A stretch of 64,000 nt of DNA from Phycisphaeraceae bacterium (GTDB lineage Bacteria > Planctomycetota > Phycisphaerae > Phycisphaerales > Phycisphaeraceae), in assembly GCA_029260595.1 (NCBI GenBank), contig JAJDCY010000024.1, positions 310,001 to 374,000 of the forward strand. The letters run 5' to 3'. Below, in pieces: positions 54,435-63,054 of this stretch (position 1 is the first letter of the stretch; each line of letters begins with the position of its first letter). The notes under the pieces were generated by a model. The model was not told the origin of the DNA. It did no database searches and saw only the letters and a list, made by a program, of their open reading frames with translations. A program made the position numbers and the translations under genes.

Positions 54435-55934
54435 TCAGATCAGAAAATCAAACAACCACGGCGGGGCCATCATTGCCAAGACGACGAAGCCGATCAACAG
54501 CGCTGCGGTTACGAATTTTATCTGACCGACCAGGCCATCAATCGCGAGTCGGTCGATCGGTTTGCCAACGAGTGTGCGCAAGTACGCCTGCCGCCACGCG
54601 ATCGAGCCGTGCCGCCAACTGCGACGATCCGATGGCTGGTGGTTGAGGTCGGTGACGCGCTGCAGGGCGCTGACCATGGTGTGGACGGCGGCAGGGTCGA
54701 TGGCCAAAGTGCCCGATCGGTGTTTTGATTCTGTGGCGTTGCCAGCCGCCGCGGCCGATCGCGTCATGTGTTGCACCGCGTAGGTATCCGCTTGACGCTC
54801 GAACCGGCGAGATACCCAGCCGATCACCACGAACCAGCTCGCCATTGTCAGCACGATCACCAGGCCCGCGCCCAAGGGTATGCCGTCAAGGAGCTCGTCC
54901 GACAAGCCATTTACAGCGCCGCCACCCACCGGTGATCGGTTCAGCAGCGACAGCACAGCCGACCAACCAACGGTCAGCGCACCCATCGCGACACCGGCTG
55001 TCGCCAACAGCCAAAAGATGTGGTGGCGGCGGATGTGTGCGATCTCGTGGGCCATCACCGCTTCGATATGCTCGCGCCGCAACCCTTCAAGCAACGCGTC
55101 GCTGATCAGGATGTACCGCAGCGGGGCTACGATGCCCATCACAGCCGCATTGATCACACCACCGAACGTGCGCCACAACAGCAGCTCTCGCAGCCCGACA
55201 CGGTGTTCACGACACATGTCCAGTAAGGACTCGCGCAGTTCGCCGCCGGGCAGCGGGACCGTGTCCCACAGGTGGCGGATGATCACCGGGCACAACAGGA
55301 ACACCAGCGCCGACCCGGCCAACAGGATCATCGGCCGCGGGTCGATGCCCATCGTCGTCCAATGGGATGGCGCCCAGCGATGGACCGACTCCGCCCACGC
55401 GATCAGGATCAGCATCGGGACCAGCAGCAGCCCGACCTGGTGACGCAGGTGAGACACCATGTATTGCCCGCGCGTCCACAGCGGCGGTATCGGGCGGCCG
55501 CGATCCAATTGTCCGATCAGGGTTGCTTCGCGCAATCGCCGATCGATCGGGTAGTACGCCCACCACCCCAGGACGATCATCAACAACGGCGCGCACAGGA
55601 CCACGGCTTCATCGACCAGGACCCAGTCGCCGATCGTCCGTCGGGTCAAGACCAGCGCCCCGGCCGAGAGGCTCGCCCCGTACGCGGTCAGCACAGCCAT
55701 CCGGTAGAGCAAACCGAGTCGATCCAGTCGGCGCAGCCGCTTGAACGCGCTCGATCCCTTGAGTCGGCCGAGTGTGAAGCGGCAAAACGCCGCATACGCG
55801 ATCACGACAACGATCTGGCTGAGCATCAGCCACGCCAGCGGGTGCACACCCCAGATCAGACGGACGGCGTCAGTCGGCGGGTGGGCGTCGTGCACGAACA
55901 GCGCGATCACCAAACTGATTACGAAAAACTGCAT
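54435..55934 (-). CDS. M48-family membrane metalloprotease
   Basis: An integral membrane protein of 499 residues, ATG at 55934, nine bases after a TATCAT -10. Zinc motif VMAHEIAHIRRHH (His296 and His300, catalytic Glu297) with the third ligand region later (WVSRRFERQADTYAVQH, where Glu binds zinc). Seven or so membrane segments: residues about 3-14, 32-52, 80-100, 115-137, 170-185, 205-225, and pairs after the zinc site (WLLATAGVAMGALTVGWSAV and LLIGFVVLAMMAPPWLFDF). This is the Ste24/HtpX type, which cleaves membrane or exported proteins. A HtpX role in membrane quality control is plausible; substrate unknown. Confidence 0.87.
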   Translation of the reverse strand: MQFFVISLVIALFVHDAHPPTDAVRLIWGVHPLAWLMLSQIVVVIAYAAFCRFTLGRLKGSSAFKRLRRLDRLGLLYRMAVLTAYGASLSAGALVLTRRTIGDWVLVDEAVVLCAPLLMIVLGWWAYYPIDRRLREATLIGQLDRGRPIPPLWTRGQYMVSHLRHQVGLLLVPMLILIAWAESVHRWAPSHWTTMGIDPRPMILLAGSALVFLLCPVIIRHLWDTVPLPGGELRESLLDMCREHRVGLRELLLWRTFGGVINAAVMGIVAPLRYILISDALLEGLRREHIEAVMAHEIAHIRRHHIFWLLATAGVAMGALTVGWSAVLSLLNRSPVGGGAVNGLSDELLDGIPLGAGLVIVLTMASWFVVIGWVSRRFERQADTYAVQHMTRSAAAAGNATESKHRSGTLAIDPAAVHTMVSALQRVTDLNHQPSDRRSWRHGSIAWRQAYLRTLVGKPIDRLAIDGLVGQIKFVTAALLIGFVVLAMMAPPWLFDFLI

Positions 55935-55949
55935 CGCCCGCACATGATA
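55935..55949 (-). promoter_or_regulatory. -10 element (TATCAT) close to the M48 protease start
   Basis: TATCAT on the minus strand at 55949-55944, nine bases before the ATG at 55934, leaving two or three bases of leader. A GTG lies immediately after the hexamer and is unlikely to be the start. Confidence 0.35.
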
Positions 55950-56009
55950 CGGGCGGCGTCAGTGACGTCGCGTCGGACGTGCGTTAGTGACAATCGGGCA
56001 CCCGCCGGA

Positions 56010-56927
56010 TCAATAAATCTTGTGGTACTGATCGCGCGTCAACGCCCGTGCCGCGATGGCTGCCTTCGCGATGATTTCGAAAGGATCGTTCGTCGCTCGT
56101 TCGATTGTCTCGTGGATCGCCCTGGCGTTGCCGCGTGTGCCGGCGTTGAATTTCGCCATGCCCAGCTTCAGCATCCCCGCGACGCGGAACGTGATGTCCT
56201 GGTCGTTGTTGGCGATGTTCAACAGGTCTCCGATGTGCGGCTGTGTCCTGGCCATCAACTCGTACTTGTGCATCCACACCCGATCGATCTTGGTCGTTGC
56301 CTTATCCCACGCGCCGACCGTCTGATCCGAGAGGATCGGGTCGTCGTCAAGCCAATCGGTCTGCAGGTGCAGTGCGGTGATCAGGATGTCCAGCCCCTGC
56401 CAACGGATGTAGAGGCGCGTGTTGTCGTCGAATGCCCGCAAGCCCAGAGCCAGCACCGAGCGCAGCGCCTGCTTGGCGCGCTCGGGCCGGCCGGACTGGT
56501 AGAGATCGTCCGCCATCCACATCACCGCGCGCGGGATCGTTTCCAACGCGTCATCAAATGTCGGTGTCGCGCCGGGGAACACCGGCAAATGCTTGTCGAG
56601 GAACCCCTGTGTGACCCGGCCCTTCTTCATCGCGCGGATCATCAGCGTGACCAGTTGGTCGGTCAGTTCGATGTCCGGCGGCTCGGTGGAGAGCCTTGCC
56701 TGGTGCTCCTTGTAGAACCCGAGTATCCCCTCGTACGCCGCCGACGCATCCTCAGCCGGATCGGTGACCTCGAACAACGCCGGCAGTCCCTTCCCAAGCG
56801 TCTGGCGTTGGAGTTTGTCCGGTGACGTCGCCGGTGTGGGTGACTCGGCGACGCCGCGAATCCCGACGAACGCCACCGCCCCGAACACCACCACGATCAG
56901 CAAAGAGATAAGGATGCCTAGTCTCAT
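56010..56927 (-). CDS. membrane-anchored helical-repeat protein of unknown function
   Basis: A protein of 305 residues, ATG at 56927. Residues 1-25 form an uncleaved membrane anchor (LGILISLLIVVVFGAVAFVG), followed by a linker and an all-helical domain: VTLMIRAMKKGRVTQGFLDK, AVMWMADDLYQSGRPERAKQ, ALRSVLALGLRAFDDNTRLY, then ending in HEAT-like helices (GDLLNIANNDQDITFRVAGM, AIHETIERATNDPFEIIAKA). It looks like a TPR/HEAT protein displayed on the outer face of the membrane. I recognise no family. It lies between the M48 protease and sppA genes, divergent from sppA. Confidence 0.6.
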   Translation of the reverse strand: MRLGILISLLIVVVFGAVAFVGIRGVAESPTPATSPDKLQRQTLGKGLPALFEVTDPAEDASAAYEGILGFYKEHQARLSTEPPDIELTDQLVTLMIRAMKKGRVTQGFLDKHLPVFPGATPTFDDALETIPRAVMWMADDLYQSGRPERAKQALRSVLALGLRAFDDNTRLYIRWQGLDILITALHLQTDWLDDDPILSDQTVGAWDKATTKIDRVWMHKYELMARTQPHIGDLLNIANNDQDITFRVAGMLKLGMAKFNAGTRGNARAIHETIERATNDPFEIIAKAAIAARALTRDQYHKIY

Positions 56928-57157
56928 GTCATTCCGTTCAGTTGTGCTGATGGCAGCGCGACACGTTCTCGCCATCCAAGCCCGGCGGGGCCGTCCCGGC
57001 ACTACGTGACGCAGACCCGCCAATCGTCCACCATCAAAGACCAGAAATCATACCGCCTCGATCCCCCGCCGCGAGTCGGCATTGGCCGCACCGCCGGGCA
57101 ACTGCTAACTTGCCGGTCATCGACAGCCCCCGCCGCGACTAATAAGGACTCAACGCC

Positions 57158-58288
57158 ATGAGCGACGCTCCCCACAGCCAGGGCCCGCCAAGTGATCCAT
57201 CCGACTCGGGCGGCCAGCCACCGGTGGACCCGACTAAGGGGTTGTCACAGCCTCCGCCCCCGCCCGGTTATAGCCCGGCGTATTACCCGCCGCCCACACC
57301 GTCGGCCGGGCGCGGGGGTGTCGTCAGCCGCGTGGTGACGGGGTTGGTCGGGACGTTGCTTATCGTCTCGGTGCTGATGAACGTCTACCTCGGCGCGTTC
57401 TTTGTCTCGGCCGTTAGCGGTCCGCGCGAGGCGACGTATCAGGAGGGCGATCAGGAGAACCGCATCGTGATCCTGCCGGTCTCCGGCACGATCGATAGCG
57501 AGACATCCGAGTTCATCGCCCGGGCGCTCAAGGCCCTCAAAGACGATCCGCCTAAAGCGCTGATCCTGCGGGTGGATTCCGGTGGGGGCAGTGTCTCCGC
57601 TTCGGATCGCATCTGGAACGACCTGATTGAGTTCAAAAAGGAAACTCAAATACCCGTGATCGCCAGCTTCGGCGGGATCGCCGCGAGTGGCGGTTATTAC
57701 ATCTCAGCACCGTGCGACTACATCATGGTTGAGCCGACGACCATCACCGGCAGCATCGGCGTGATTGCGCAGGCGTTCACGGTCAGTGAACTTCTCGATA
57801 AGCTCGGCGTCACACCAGAGATCATCGCCGCGACCGAAGCAACCAAGAAGGACACGCTCAACCCAATGCGCGATTGGACCGAAGCCGACCGCGAAGTGCT
57901 CCGCCGCATCCTGGATAGCGCGTACGACCGCTTCGTGGACATCGTCGCCGACGGCCGCAAGAACATGAGTCGTGAACAGGTCAAGCAGGTTGCGACGGGC
58001 GAGGTGTTCACATCGGCCGAGGCGCTGGAAAACCAACTGGCCGATGGCGAGGGGTACCTTAACGCAGCGATTGATAAAGCCAAAGAGCTGGCGGGGATCG
58101 AACCGGACGAGAAGCCGCTCGTGACCACGCTCAGCGCGGGAAGTGGGTTCGGGCTGCTCTCGCGGTTCGGCGCGCCGCGCCCGGGGATGGACACCGTCAC
58201 CGCAGATCAAGTCCGACGCTGGCTGGGCGAGCTGACCACACCCGAGTTGGAGTACCGATTGGTGTATCCGGGCAGTGCTGGGCGGTAG
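57158..58288 (+). CDS. sppA: signal peptide peptidase SppA (S49), short form
   Basis: A membrane protease of 376 residues that degrades cleaved signal peptides. AAGGA precedes the ATG. The N-terminal 55 residues are Pro/Tyr-rich and cytoplasmic (QPPPPPGYSPAYYPPPTPSA), an unusual addition, then one membrane segment (GLVGTLLIVSVLMNVYLGAF). The S49 domain shows ILRVDSGGGSVSASDRIW, the nucleophile Ser177 in AASGGYYISAP, TGSIGVIAQAF, and the general-base Lys at 230-231 (TKKDTLNPMRDW). It is the single-domain, about 300-residue form that assembles as an octamer, unlike the doubled E. coli protein. The lipoprotein gene follows 45 bases downstream. Confidence 0.92.
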   Translation: MSDAPHSQGPPSDPSDSGGQPPVDPTKGLSQPPPPPGYSPAYYPPPTPSAGRGGVVSRVVTGLVGTLLIVSVLMNVYLGAFFVSAVSGPREATYQEGDQENRIVILPVSGTIDSETSEFIARALKALKDDPPKALILRVDSGGGSVSASDRIWNDLIEFKKETQIPVIASFGGIAASGGYYISAPCDYIMVEPTTITGSIGVIAQAFTVSELLDKLGVTPEIIAATEATKKDTLNPMRDWTEADREVLRRILDSAYDRFVDIVADGRKNMSREQVKQVATGEVFTSAEALENQLADGEGYLNAAIDKAKELAGIEPDEKPLVTTLSAGSGFGLLSRFGAPRPGMDTVTADQVRRWLGELTTPELEYRLVYPGSAGR

Positions 58289-58333
58289 AGCCTGTGGGTT
58301 GGTTGACCACCGCAACCGATCGATGGTCATGTG

Positions 58334-59833
58334 ATGAAACTCTCGTTTCGCCTGTTCATCCTCGCAGCGGCAGTGGGATTGTTGTCGTCGTGTGCGACAC
58401 GCGTGTTCGACGATCCCATCGCCGTGTGGGTGGACCACGAATCTCCCAGCGAATGGAAGCACGCCGCGATCGCACAGACCGCGCGCGGCGACCAGGACTC
58501 GGTCCGATATGTGGCCGCGCTACGCACGGTGTTATGGGAGCCGGGTTACCCGACCTGGCAGCGCCGATGGGCATTGGCTCAACTCGTCGAAGCGGACCCC
58601 GCAGCGCTGCGCGCCGATATCGGCTTTCGGCTAGCCCATGTCGACACATGGGCGGTGATCGAGGTTGCCTCGGACGGTATTGCCCTGCAGGGGTGGGTTG
58701 ATGCGACGGCGGCGATCGTACGCAGTCTCGCGCGACCGGCTCGCGGTGTCGACGACACGGATCGGCCGGAGTACGGTGCACTGACGGCCCTGTATCCGAA
58801 TCAGCAAGTGGTGCGGACGGTCGAGATGGTTTTCCGCAGCGAGATCGGCGCGCCGCGCATCGATGACCGGGTTGCCGCGTGGCAGCTACTGGGTCGTCTG
58901 TGTCCGCCGGACGATCTCCGCGACCGGCTGGCGAGCGCGCCGCCGGACACCGCGCTCGTTTCGGATCTTCAGGCGGCCGCCAGTGTGTTGGCGACGCTGC
59001 CCACGCACCGCGAGCAAGTCTTACGGCTGATGTCGCTGCGGGCGGCGAGCAATGGTCGAGATTGGGCGCACTTCGAATCGATCGTCGCGTCCCTGGCGCC
59101 GGCCAAACGTGACGGCTTGACGCTTGGCCACTTCGGTGTGTTGCGGGGGCTGGATCAGTCGCAGTTGGATCGAGACCGCAGCGAGATACTGACCCGTATT
59201 CGCGCCGACCTTGAGTCCGCGTATCACGTACTCAGATCGCCGGAAGGTGACCTCCACGGCGCCCCGCACCCCCAGCGCCTCGAGGACTGGGCCGAGCAAC
59301 TTTCCTGGACCGACCTGCAAGCCCTCAGCGTAGTGTCAACCGCGCTGCGCGACCGCGCGCTGATCGATGAGTTGTTCCGTCAGGCCGACGCCGATCACCG
59401 CGACAGGCGGTCAGAGCACGGCGGGGTGCTCGATTGGCAGAACGGTCGGCTACACGCACATCCCTACACACCAGCCATCAAGCAGCACGACAGGATCTTC
59501 CACCCGTCCACAAAGATGATCGAACACCTCTACTCCGCCGTCGCCCACTACCACTATCACGCTCAGCGATACGACAACGACGATTACGCCGGGCCCGGCA
59601 AAGCCGACCGCGAGTTGGCCGACCGCCTGGGGTGTGTCTGTGTTGTTTTCACACTGATTGACCGAGATCGGTTGAACGTTGACTACTACCAGCCGGGCGG
59701 TGTGGTGATCGACTTGGGCACGGTGTCAGGCACGATCAAGCCAAGTCGGCCAGGAAGTCGCGGACATGAAGCACGAGGGCCTGAGTCTGCGCCGGCGGCT
59801 CAACATCAAGGGGCAGGGGATTCGGCGCGTTGA
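58334..59833 (+). CDS. predicted lipoprotein of unknown function
   Basis: A protein of 499 residues, ATG at 58334 (a GTG just before it also in frame). Lipoprotein signal: KLSFRLFILAAAVGLLSSC, with lipidated Cys about residue 20. The mature part is helical and reads like HEAT repeats (SEWKHAAIAQTARGDQDSV, RRWALAQLVEADPAALRADI, AWQLLGRLCPPDDL), then a C-terminal alpha/beta domain (EYGALTALYPNQQ earlier; HYHYHAQRYDNDDYAGPG, LGCVCVVFTLIDRDRLNVDY) resembling an NlpC- or JAB-like fold, but no catalytic set is sure. The last 33 codons overlap the convergent hydrolase gene and look like read-through (Pro/Gly/Arg-rich), so the true protein may simply have an extended tail. Planctomycete-restricted as far as I can tell. 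Confidence 0.6.
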   Translation: MKLSFRLFILAAAVGLLSSCATRVFDDPIAVWVDHESPSEWKHAAIAQTARGDQDSVRYVAALRTVLWEPGYPTWQRRWALAQLVEADPAALRADIGFRLAHVDTWAVIEVASDGIALQGWVDATAAIVRSLARPARGVDDTDRPEYGALTALYPNQQVVRTVEMVFRSEIGAPRIDDRVAAWQLLGRLCPPDDLRDRLASAPPDTALVSDLQAAASVLATLPTHREQVLRLMSLRAASNGRDWAHFESIVASLAPAKRDGLTLGHFGVLRGLDQSQLDRDRSEILTRIRADLESAYHVLRSPEGDLHGAPHPQRLEDWAEQLSWTDLQALSVVSTALRDRALIDELFRQADADHRDRRSEHGGVLDWQNGRLHAHPYTPAIKQHDRIFHPSTKMIEHLYSAVAHYHYHAQRYDNDDYAGPGKADRELADRLGCVCVVFTLIDRDRLNVDYYQPGGVVIDLGTVSGTIKPSRPGSRGHEARGPESAPAAQHQGAGDSAR

Positions 59834-60599
59834 ACGTGTGGGATGCGTCGGGGATCATCCGCACCGCGTCGTCGCCTTCTTTCAGCCCGGCGCTGAGGGT
59901 CTTGGCCGCGGACGCAGGCACCGTCTGATCGCGTTCGCCGTGGATGATCATGACCGGGCAATCCAACGCTCTGATGGCGGCCGCGGTATCGAAATCGGCC
60001 GGCTGGGTTTCGAGTTCCTCCAGCCAGCCCTTGCCGATACGCAGCACCTGCCCCGTGCGTGTCGAGGGCGATTCGATACTCCCGCGCGATCGCAACCGGC
60101 GTGCCTGATCTTCGCCGAGGCAGTACGCCGAATGCGGTGCCGCAGCGAGGACGATCCCCGCCGGTTTCTCGCCGTCGCCCCATCCGGAAGACCGCCACGC
60201 AGCCAGCAACACCGTCACGCCGCCGCGGCTGTGCCCGAACCAGGCCATCGGCAGCGTCGCGGCCTCGCCGGGCAACTGCCCGTTGCGCGCCGCGCTCGCC
60301 ACCGATCGCAGGTCCTGGATCTGCTTGCCCCAGGTGTCCTGCTCGAACAGCTCCGCCCGCTCAAACCGGGTCGTCTCGTGCGTCATCCCGCTGTGGCTGA
60401 AGTTGAATCGGTGAGCGATCCAACCGTCTTGCGACGCGGCCTCCGCCAGGCAGGGCAGGAACCCGTAGTCCTTATACCCCTTAAATCCGTGGCACATTAG
60501 CAGGACGCCGCGTGGGGGTATCCCCTCGGGTGGGAGGTGGGTGGAACCGTAGATTAATTGGTCCGAATATCCCGGGATTGTCCAGTTGTGGATCGCCAT
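59736..60599 (-). CDS. alpha/beta hydrolase (dienelactone hydrolase-like)
   Basis: A cytoplasmic hydrolase of 287 residues, ATG at 60599 with AGGA before it. Standard alpha/beta fold: GVLLMCHGFKGYKDYGFLP (oxyanion-hole region), AHRFNFSHSGMT, nucleophile elbow FGHSRGGVTVLL (G-x-S-x-G), acid in VMIIHGERDQTVP, and catalytic His in IPDASHTFN. Such proteins hydrolyse esters, lactones or peptides; the substrate cannot be deduced. The 3' end overlaps the lipoprotein gene of the opposite strand by 98 bases. The next gene upstream on the same strand is an isocitrate dehydrogenase, 65 bases away. Confidence 0.88.
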   Translation of the reverse strand: MAIHNWTIPGYSDQLIYGSTHLPPEGIPPRGVLLMCHGFKGYKDYGFLPCLAEAASQDGWIAHRFNFSHSGMTHETTRFERAELFEQDTWGKQIQDLRSVASAARNGQLPGEAATLPMAWFGHSRGGVTVLLAAWRSSGWGDGEKPAGIVLAAAPHSAYCLGEDQARRLRSRGSIESPSTRTGQVLRIGKGWLEELETQPADFDTAAAIRALDCPVMIIHGERDQTVPASAAKTLSAGLKEGDDAVRMIPDASHTFNAPNPLPLDVEPPAQTQALVLHVRDFLADLA

Positions 60600-60664
60600 C
60601 GGATTCCTGTGGGAGAGTTGGTTGGAGAGGTTTCGCCCCGGCATGGGTGGGCCCCATTTAGCGG

Positions 60665-61690
60665 TTAGGAGAATCGCTCGATGACGGCGTCGGCGAATGC
60701 CTCGGTGCCCAGGTCGCCGCCTAGGTCGCCGGTCTTGCAGCCGTCCGCGATCGTCTGGTCGTACGCGTTTTTGATCTTCTCGGCGGCGGTCCGGCAGGCG
60801 GAGTCGTTGCGGTCCTCGGCCAGGTGGTTGAGCATCATGACCGCCGACATCAGCAAGGCGAGGGGGTTGGCGATGCCCTTGCCGGCGATGTCCGGTGCCG
60901 AGCCATGGACGGCTTCGAAGACGGCCTGGTCGTGACCGATGTTCGCACCGGGCACGACGCCGAGCCCGCCGACCAACCCGGCACACAAGTCGCTGACCAC
61001 ATCCCCGTAGAGGTTTTCCAGCAGGAGCATGTCGAACTGGGTCGGGTCTTGCACCAGTCGCATGCAGCCGGCGTCGATGATCACTTCCTGATAGGGGATG
61101 CCCGGGTACTCTTCTTTCTGCACCTTAGCGGCGCACCGGATGAACAGCCCATCGGTCAGTTTCATGATGTTCGCTTTGTGGAACACCGTGATCTTCGAGC
61201 GGTTGCGGCGCTCTGCGAACGCGAACGCCCACCGCGATATCCGCATGCAGCCGACCTCGGTCGCGACCTTCATGCTCATCACGACACCGGGCGTCACTTC
61301 GTTTTCGATCCCGCTGTACAGCCCTTCGGTGTTCTCGCGGATGATGACCAGGTCGACGTTGTCGTAGGGGGTCTTGATGCCGCGCAGGCTGCGGACCGGG
61401 CGTACCGCCGCGTAGAGGTTCAGCTTCTGTCGCAGTTGGACGTTGACCGAGGAAAACCCCTTGCCGACCGGGGTGGTGCAGGGGCCCTTTAGGGCGATCC
61501 TGTGCTCGCGGATCGCGTCGACGGTAGCTTCGGGTAAGACCTCGCTGCCGGTCGCGATCGCCGAGATGCCCGCCTGGTGCTCGACCCAGTCGATCGGCGC
61601 CTGGGCGGCCGCGAGGATGCGCAGGACCGCGGCGGTGACTTCCGGGCCGATGCCGTCTCCGGCGATCAAAACGACTGGGTGCGTGGACAT
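60665..61690 (-). CDS. NAD-type isocitrate dehydrogenase (isopropylmalate dehydrogenase family)
   Basis: A protein of 341 residues that oxidatively decarboxylates a 2-hydroxy acid in the cytoplasm. Hallmarks: VLIAGDGIGPEVTAAVLRIL; the substrate segment LKGPCTTPVGKGFSSVNVQL with the paired Arg of LRQKLNLYAAVRPVRS; IRENTEGLYSGIE; FHKANIMKLTDGLF with catalytic Lys-Ala-Asn; QFDMLLLENLYGDVVSDL; and EAVHGSAPDIAGKGIANP. The Ser-Ser-x-Asn-V substrate loop and LNLYAAVRP favour isocitrate over isopropylmalate, and Asp-type NAD specificity over NADP, so NAD-dependent isocitrate dehydrogenase (TCA cycle) is the best call. The start follows a TATACT -10 by six bases. Confidence 0.88.
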   Translation of the reverse strand: MSTHPVVLIAGDGIGPEVTAAVLRILAAAQAPIDWVEHQAGISAIATGSEVLPEATVDAIREHRIALKGPCTTPVGKGFSSVNVQLRQKLNLYAAVRPVRSLRGIKTPYDNVDLVIIRENTEGLYSGIENEVTPGVVMSMKVATEVGCMRISRWAFAFAERRNRSKITVFHKANIMKLTDGLFIRCAAKVQKEEYPGIPYQEVIIDAGCMRLVQDPTQFDMLLLENLYGDVVSDLCAGLVGGLGVVPGANIGHDQAVFEAVHGSAPDIAGKGIANPLALLMSAVMMLNHLAEDRNDSACRTAAEKIKNAYDQTIADGCKTGDLGGDLGTEAFADAVIERFS

Positions 61691-61702
61691 GCGTTGAGTA
61701 TA
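61691..61702 (-). promoter_or_regulatory. -10 element (TATACT) for leaderless dehydrogenase mRNA
   Basis: TATACT on the minus strand at 61702-61697, then CAACGC, then ATG at 61690. Near-identical to the arrangement before the small oppC gene (TATACT, CAACAC, TTG). No -35 match and no Shine-Dalgarno. Confidence 0.5.
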
Positions 61703-61780
61703 GCCGCAGCAAGCGACAGTAACAGACGCGGGATTGGCCTGATCTTTTCGTTTGATTTACGGGTTGCGGGTAGGGGGGTA

Positions 61781-62758
61781 TTACAGGACCGAACTGGAGG
61801 TTCTTGCGGCCTGTTCGCCGGCCGCTCTTTCGCGCAGCAGGTCGAGCATGCTGCGGACCTCGTTGGCCATCTTCGAGTTGGGGAACTCGCGGATAATCTG
61901 TTCGCCGACGCGCACGGCGCGGGTCCACTCCTTGTCGCTGACGGCCAGCTTGAACTGCACGCCGAGGTTGTCGCGCTTCTTGCCGATCACGCCGCGTGCC
62001 GTCTCGCGGAACGGCTCGGCTTCGGACTCGGTCAGGTACTTATCGAGCTCGAGCATGAGCTCCATCGCCACATCGACATCGTCGCGCTGGGCGGCTTCGA
62101 GGAACTTGCGTTCCAGGTCGTGTTTGTGTTGCTCGCGAGCTTCGATGATCCGGCGGTTGAGCGTCTTGACCCTGGGCGAGTCGGGGTAAAGCCGCTGGAT
62201 TTTCGCCGCCAAAGGCAGTGCCTTGTCCCACTCGTGACTGGCGAGCACCTGGTCGAGCCGGGTGATGCCCTCGGTGACCTTCGTCTCCATCTCCGCGGCG
62301 CGTGCGGTCTGGATCTCGTCGCGGTAGTCCTCGGCTTCCTTGTGATACCCGTAGGCCTGGCTCATCTGCGTGACCATCGCCAGCGCGGCGTCGAAGTCAC
62401 CCTTGTCCATGTCGTCGCGGATCGCGCGTCGCAGTGCGTCGCGCTCGCGTGCCCGGCTGCGGATGCTCTTGGCCTTGTCGCTGATCATCAGGCGGTCGTT
62501 GATCGATTCGAGCACGACAACCATCCGGTCCAGCCGTGCCAGGGATTTACTGAAGTTCGCCGCGTGGCTGCTCTGTGCGATTGCAATCGGCAGCAGCGCG
62601 GCGACCAGGATCAGCCCGAGCACGCCGATGCTCAACTCGGTCGCGGCACCGGTTTCAGCGACTTGTAGCGAGCCATCCCAAACAACAACAGCGCCCACGC
62701 CAAAGAGCAGGACGTAGTAGCCGATCAGCCAGCCGTTGTGTTTTCCGCGTTCGGCCAT
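61781..62758 (-). CDS. membrane protein with TPR-like cytoplasmic domain, unknown function
   Basis: A protein of 325 residues. Two membrane segments at the N-terminus (about 10-27, GWLIGYYVLLFGVGAVVVW; about 42-62, LSIGVLGLILVAALLPIAIA) followed by a coiled coil (FSKSLARLDRMVVVLESIND) and TPR-like helical repeats: RAIRDDMDKGDFDAALAMVT, VLASHEWDKALPLAAKIQRL, ALEAAQRDDVDVAMELML (as FLEAAQRDDVDVAMELMLEL), AVSDKEWTRAVRVGEQIIRE. Each has the small-large-aromatic spacing of TPRs. It probably works as a scaffold on the cytoplasmic face. AAGGGA precedes the start. No partner is evident. Confidence 0.65.
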   Translation of the reverse strand: MAERGKHNGWLIGYYVLLFGVGAVVVWDGSLQVAETGAATELSIGVLGLILVAALLPIAIAQSSHAANFSKSLARLDRMVVVLESINDRLMISDKAKSIRSRARERDALRRAIRDDMDKGDFDAALAMVTQMSQAYGYHKEAEDYRDEIQTARAAEMETKVTEGITRLDQVLASHEWDKALPLAAKIQRLYPDSPRVKTLNRRIIEAREQHKHDLERKFLEAAQRDDVDVAMELMLELDKYLTESEAEPFRETARGVIGKKRDNLGVQFKLAVSDKEWTRAVRVGEQIIREFPNSKMANEVRSMLDLLRERAAGEQAARTSSSVL

Positions 62759-63054
62759 TCCCTTGGGGTGTTCCTGATGATCAGCCCGATCAAGCCCGGA
62801 TCAAGGCAAAAGTATAAAATACATAGGCTTGCAGTCGTCCGTCAATCAAGCGGCACCGAGATTCGTTCGTCGGCCGTTGGTCCGGCAGACTCGCTCACCC
62901 TCGCCTGATTCTACTATCGGCAACCGTATCCTATCAATCAATCCACTCACGGCCGAGGCATCCCGCCCGCGGCGGTCCAATCCTACCCTGCCAGGTGTAT
63001 TCTAGGCAACGGCTTGCGTCATTTTCACGGTAACAAGGCAGTCGCCGGCCAAAT
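62759..63054. other. intergenic region
   Basis: 296 bases between the TPR-like gene and the RNase HI fusion gene, both leftward. A minus-strand TTGACG with an 18-base spacer to TATTTT, around 62850-62820, is a candidate promoter for the TPR-like gene; the area 62810-62826 is A/T-rich. I looked for RNase P RNA signatures here because of the neighbouring genes and found none. Confidence 0.35.

Noticed and set aside
62759-63054. RNase P RNA gene near the RNase HI/zinc ribbon pair
   Set aside because: None of the conserved rnpB core sequences is present on either strand.
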